A DNA stretch of 34,697 nt from Brevibacterium sp. UMB1308A (GTDB lineage Bacteria > Actinomycetota > Actinomycetes > Actinomycetales > Brevibacteriaceae): positions 1-34,697 of the forward strand of contig NZ_JASPDO010000025.1 of NCBI RefSeq assembly GCF_030230605.1. Direction: 5' to 3'. The translations under genes were made by a program, and so were the position numbers. Numbering within the stretch: position 1 is the stretch's first letter; the number at the start of each line of letters is the position of its first letter. The notes below the pieces were generated by a model. That model saw only the letters and a program-made list of their open reading frames with translations. It ran no database searches and was not told the DNA's origin. Shown one piece after another: positions 32,704-34,697 of the stretch.

Positions 32704-34440
32704 TTACTCCTTGCGACCGCGCTTCCGCAGGCGACGACCTCGGGCGCGCTCCTCAGTCTTCTCATGGAAAGCCTCACGCACAGCGTCCTCGCGCGCTTCC
32801 TTCTTGGCGATGCGCTTAGCCTCCGAGGAAACCTGCGCCTTGGTGGGCTCATGGTCGCGCAGACCAACCTGAAGGTCTTCAGGAATCTCCGGCAGGGTGC
32901 CAGTGTCAGCACGAACCTTGTGGTGCAGAATCTCCTGACGCAAGATCTTCGCCAGGAAGTAGATACCCAGCAGGTTAGGCACACTCATTAGGAAGAACAT
33001 GGCGTCGGAGAACATCACGACGCTGTCCAGACCAATCGAAGCACCAACAACGATCGCCAGAATCCACACAACCTGGAATACGCGCTGAGCAACCTCGCTA
33101 CCACCGGTCAGGAAGTCAGTTGCCTTCTGGCCGTAGTAGGAGTACGACAGCACGGTCGAGAACGCGAACAGAACCACACAGATGGTGAGCAAGACTGGGA
33201 ACCAGCTTGCAACCGTACCGAATGCGGTCGAGGTCAGTTCAACACCGGCAGCGTCCGAACCGTCATTCTCCTGCTTGTACATTCCGGTGGTGATGATGGC
33301 CAGTGCGGTCAGCGTACACACGATCACCGAATCAACCAAAGGCTCCCACATAGCCGTGTAACCTTCGGTCGCTGGGCGCGACGTCTTCACAGCCGAGTGA
33401 GCCATACCAGCGGAACCAACACCAGCAGCGTTCGAGAACAGCGCACGCTGGATACCAATAATGGCCACACCAACAAAACCACCAGCAACACCGTCACCGG
33501 TAAACGCACCAGAGAACATCACGCCGATCGCATCAGGAATGTTGGTGAAGTTCACCAAGATCACGGCGATGGTTCCGATCATGTACAGAATCGCCATGAG
33601 TGGAGTAATAGCCGAGGTGTAGTCAGCGATCTTCTTAATTCCGCCGATGATCACAAGACCAGCCAAAACGGCCATGATCACACCAATGAGCCACAGCTTG
33701 TCAGCGAACCAGCTGGACTCACCACCGGTGGCGTCAACCAGAATCGCGGCACCCTGGTTGGCCTGGAACAGGTTACCTGCACCGAACACACCAATCAGCG
33801 CGGCAATTGCGTAGAACACCGAAAGGAACTTACCCAGTTTTGGGCGACCAATCTCTTCAAGACCGGCCTTCAGGTAGTACATGGGGCCACCGGCCGTGGT
33901 TCCGTCTTCACGAACCACGCGGTACTTCACACCAAGCGTAGCTTCGGCCATCTTCACACTCATGGCGAGAAGACCGAACAAGATGATCCACAGGGCTGCA
34001 CCCGGTCCACCGACGGAAATAGCGACAGCCACACCGGCGATATTTCCGAGTCCCACGGTTCCAGACAGCTCAGTTGCCAAAGCCTGGAAAGATGAAACCT
34101 CACCCGGGTCAGTCTTACGCGTCAGCTTTCCGCGGATTACTTTTAGCGAGTGCGCCAGTCCAGTGATGGGCTGGAAGCGCAGGTACACGGTGAGGAAGAT
34201 AGCCGCGGCCATCAGCCACACAACGATCAAGGGGAGTTCGGCACCGCCGGGGAGCGGGAGCGCGAAGAACACAATGTCTGACAAGACTTGTGCAAATGGG
34301 GCAAATACCTTGTCGAGGAACTGATCGATGCCGGCTTTTTCAGCCGCATCTGCCGACTCAGCGAGGACGTCAATCGAGGGGAAGTTTTCCAAATCCGTTG
34401 GAGCCGCGTTTGCCGCGGTTGCAAAAATATGATGATTCAT
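32704..34440 (-). CDS. Sodium:alanine/glycine symporter (AGCS family)
   Basis: This 578-residue polytopic symporter of the alanine/glycine:cation family has about 11 spans. The signature is present: SSFQALATELSGTVGLGNIAGVAVAI followed by GGPGAALW (about 110-143), and GGPMYYLKAGLEE in the next loop. The C-terminal 80 residues are a highly charged cytoplasmic tail rich in Arg, Lys and Glu. The substrate is probably alanine or glycine with Na+; supply of histidine to the adjacent hut operon is possible but the family does not usually do this. There is no ribosome site before the ATG. A hairpin (34468-34490) sits in the putative leader. TTATATT palindromes flank the gene. Confidence 0.88.
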   Translation of the reverse strand: MNHHIFATAANAAPTDLENFPSIDVLAESADAAEKAGIDQFLDKVFAPFAQVLSDIVFFALPLPGGAELPLIVVWLMAAAIFLTVYLRFQPITGLAHSLKVIRGKLTRKTDPGEVSSFQALATELSGTVGLGNIAGVAVAISVGGPGAALWIILFGLLAMSVKMAEATLGVKYRVVREDGTTAGGPMYYLKAGLEEIGRPKLGKFLSVFYAIAALIGVFGAGNLFQANQGAAILVDATGGESSWFADKLWLIGVIMAVLAGLVIIGGIKKIADYTSAITPLMAILYMIGTIAVILVNFTNIPDAIGVMFSGAFTGDGVAGGFVGVAIIGIQRALFSNAAGVGSAGMAHSAVKTSRPATEGYTAMWEPLVDSVIVCTLTALAIITTGMYKQENDGSDAAGVELTSTAFGTVASWFPVLLTICVVLFAFSTVLSYSYYGQKATDFLTGGSEVAQRVFQVVWILAIVVGASIGLDSVVMFSDAMFFLMSVPNLLGIYFLAKILRQEILHHKVRADTGTLPEIPEDLQVGLRDHEPTKAQVSSEAKRIAKKEAREDAVREAFHEKTEERARGRRLRKRGRKE

Positions 34441-34502
34441 AAATTCGGTGCAGGGGTAGCTTTACGGCCGAAGGGTTGATCCGGCTTCGGGCACCGTTCC
34501 TA

Positions 34503-34508
34503 ATCTTA
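34503..34508 (-). promoter_or_regulatory. Possible -10 element upstream of the AGCS symporter
   Basis: TAAGAT on the minus strand, 63 bp before the ATG. The transcript would carry a leader of about 55 bases with a CCGAAG/CTTCGG hairpin (34468-34473 and 34485-34490). No glycine-riboswitch core was found. Confidence 0.35.
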
Positions 34509-34663
34509 ACGATCGCTTAGCGTTTGGCACCGTAGAAGTGTGTTATTGACCCGGTTTCACGCGGTTGCGGTTGGGCTTTGGCCCAGCGCGACGGGGAACA
34601 CGGCGGATTCGCTGTTGTTACCCTTTCGTTACATACGAGGGTCGTGAAGCGGCGCTGAAACGT

Positions 34664-34697
34664 CGCAAAGCGAGCGAAACTGCGCGTTATATTGCGC
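34664..34697. repeat. TTATATT-core palindrome, copy 2 (cut by window end)
   Basis: The left arm and core of the 32569-32620 element recur: CGCAAAGCGAGCG, a diverged segment, then TTATATTGCGC at the very end. The arm is preceded by AAACGT, which mirrors ACGTTT following copy 1. The right arm falls outside the window. Confidence 0.65.

Larger units (their letters stand above)
301..33619. repeat. Dispersed octamer CCGAGGTG (about 34 copies)
   Basis: Found by reading both strands. Forward at 1310, 1325, 2779, 3372, 4366, 4452, 4836, 9093, 11132, 12116, 12149, 14696, 17886, 18105, 23341, 26010, 30461, 32378 and 33612. Reverse (CACCTCGG) at 301, 1883, 2344, 4771, 6523, 6855, 8089, 10142, 11526, 13330, 13701, 15722, 27075, 27087 and 28985. 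From base composition (about 60% GC) roughly two would be expected. Manual counting may have missed a few. None lie between 18113 and 23340, the surface-protein and ligase-fragment region. Confidence 0.8.

Noticed and set aside
34441..34697. Glycine riboswitch upstream of the AGCS symporter
   Set aside because: This family is often preceded by one, but the conserved core elements were not found on the minus strand.

Overview
The window is high-GC DNA from a Gram-positive actinobacterium, most likely a Micrococcales/Micrococcaceae-type organism. Four things point there: a DtxR/IdeR-type iron box, an LPXTG wall-anchored surface protein, several apparently leaderless genes, and a histidine-utilisation cluster built from hutU-hutI-hutH plus an M20 amidohydrolase, hutF and an IclR regulator, an arrangement I recall from Arthrobacter-like genomes. 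The taxon is an inference; no rRNA or tRNA gene is visible.

Layout. 1-4359 (+): iron-siderophore ABC importer of the FatB/YclQ type (binding lipoprotein, two overlapping permease genes, ATPase) behind an iron box. 4420-5726 (-): inositol-monophosphatase-family phosphatase and a small HTH protein. 6025-7920 (-): universal stress protein and L-2-hydroxyglutarate oxidase. 7988-9244 (+): a solitary beta-class DNA methyltransferase. 9339-10814 (+): APC permease, converging on an amidase (10866-12359, -) across a hairpin. 12448-14768 (+): HAD-domain protein, a divergent Asp/Glu racemase and a DUF308/HdeD-like membrane protein. 14771-19245 (-): a methionine operon, 2OG-Fe(II)-oxygenase-like gene, metF, metE. 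19403-24091 (-): a decayed tandem duplication holding an intact LPXTG surface protein, an intact FolC-like ligase, and a 3' remnant of each kind. 24215-32316 (-): the hut cluster. 32704-34440 (-): an AGCS sodium:amino-acid symporter.

How the genes work together. HutH, HutU and HutI convert histidine to N-formimidoyl-glutamate, HutF deiminates it to N-formylglutamate, and the neighbouring M20 hydrolase is the obvious candidate to finish the route in place of a classical HutG. MetF supplies 5-methyl-THF to MetE. The siderophore operon should be repressed when iron is sufficient.

Three levels of non-coding structure stand out. The octamer CCGAGGTG (either strand) occurs about 34 times, roughly once per kb and some 15-fold above a base-composition estimate, often in low-constraint protein linkers. 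An inverted repeat built on GGATACAGTC sits in two intergenic regions. A second, unrelated palindrome with a TTATATT core flanks the AGCS symporter on both sides.
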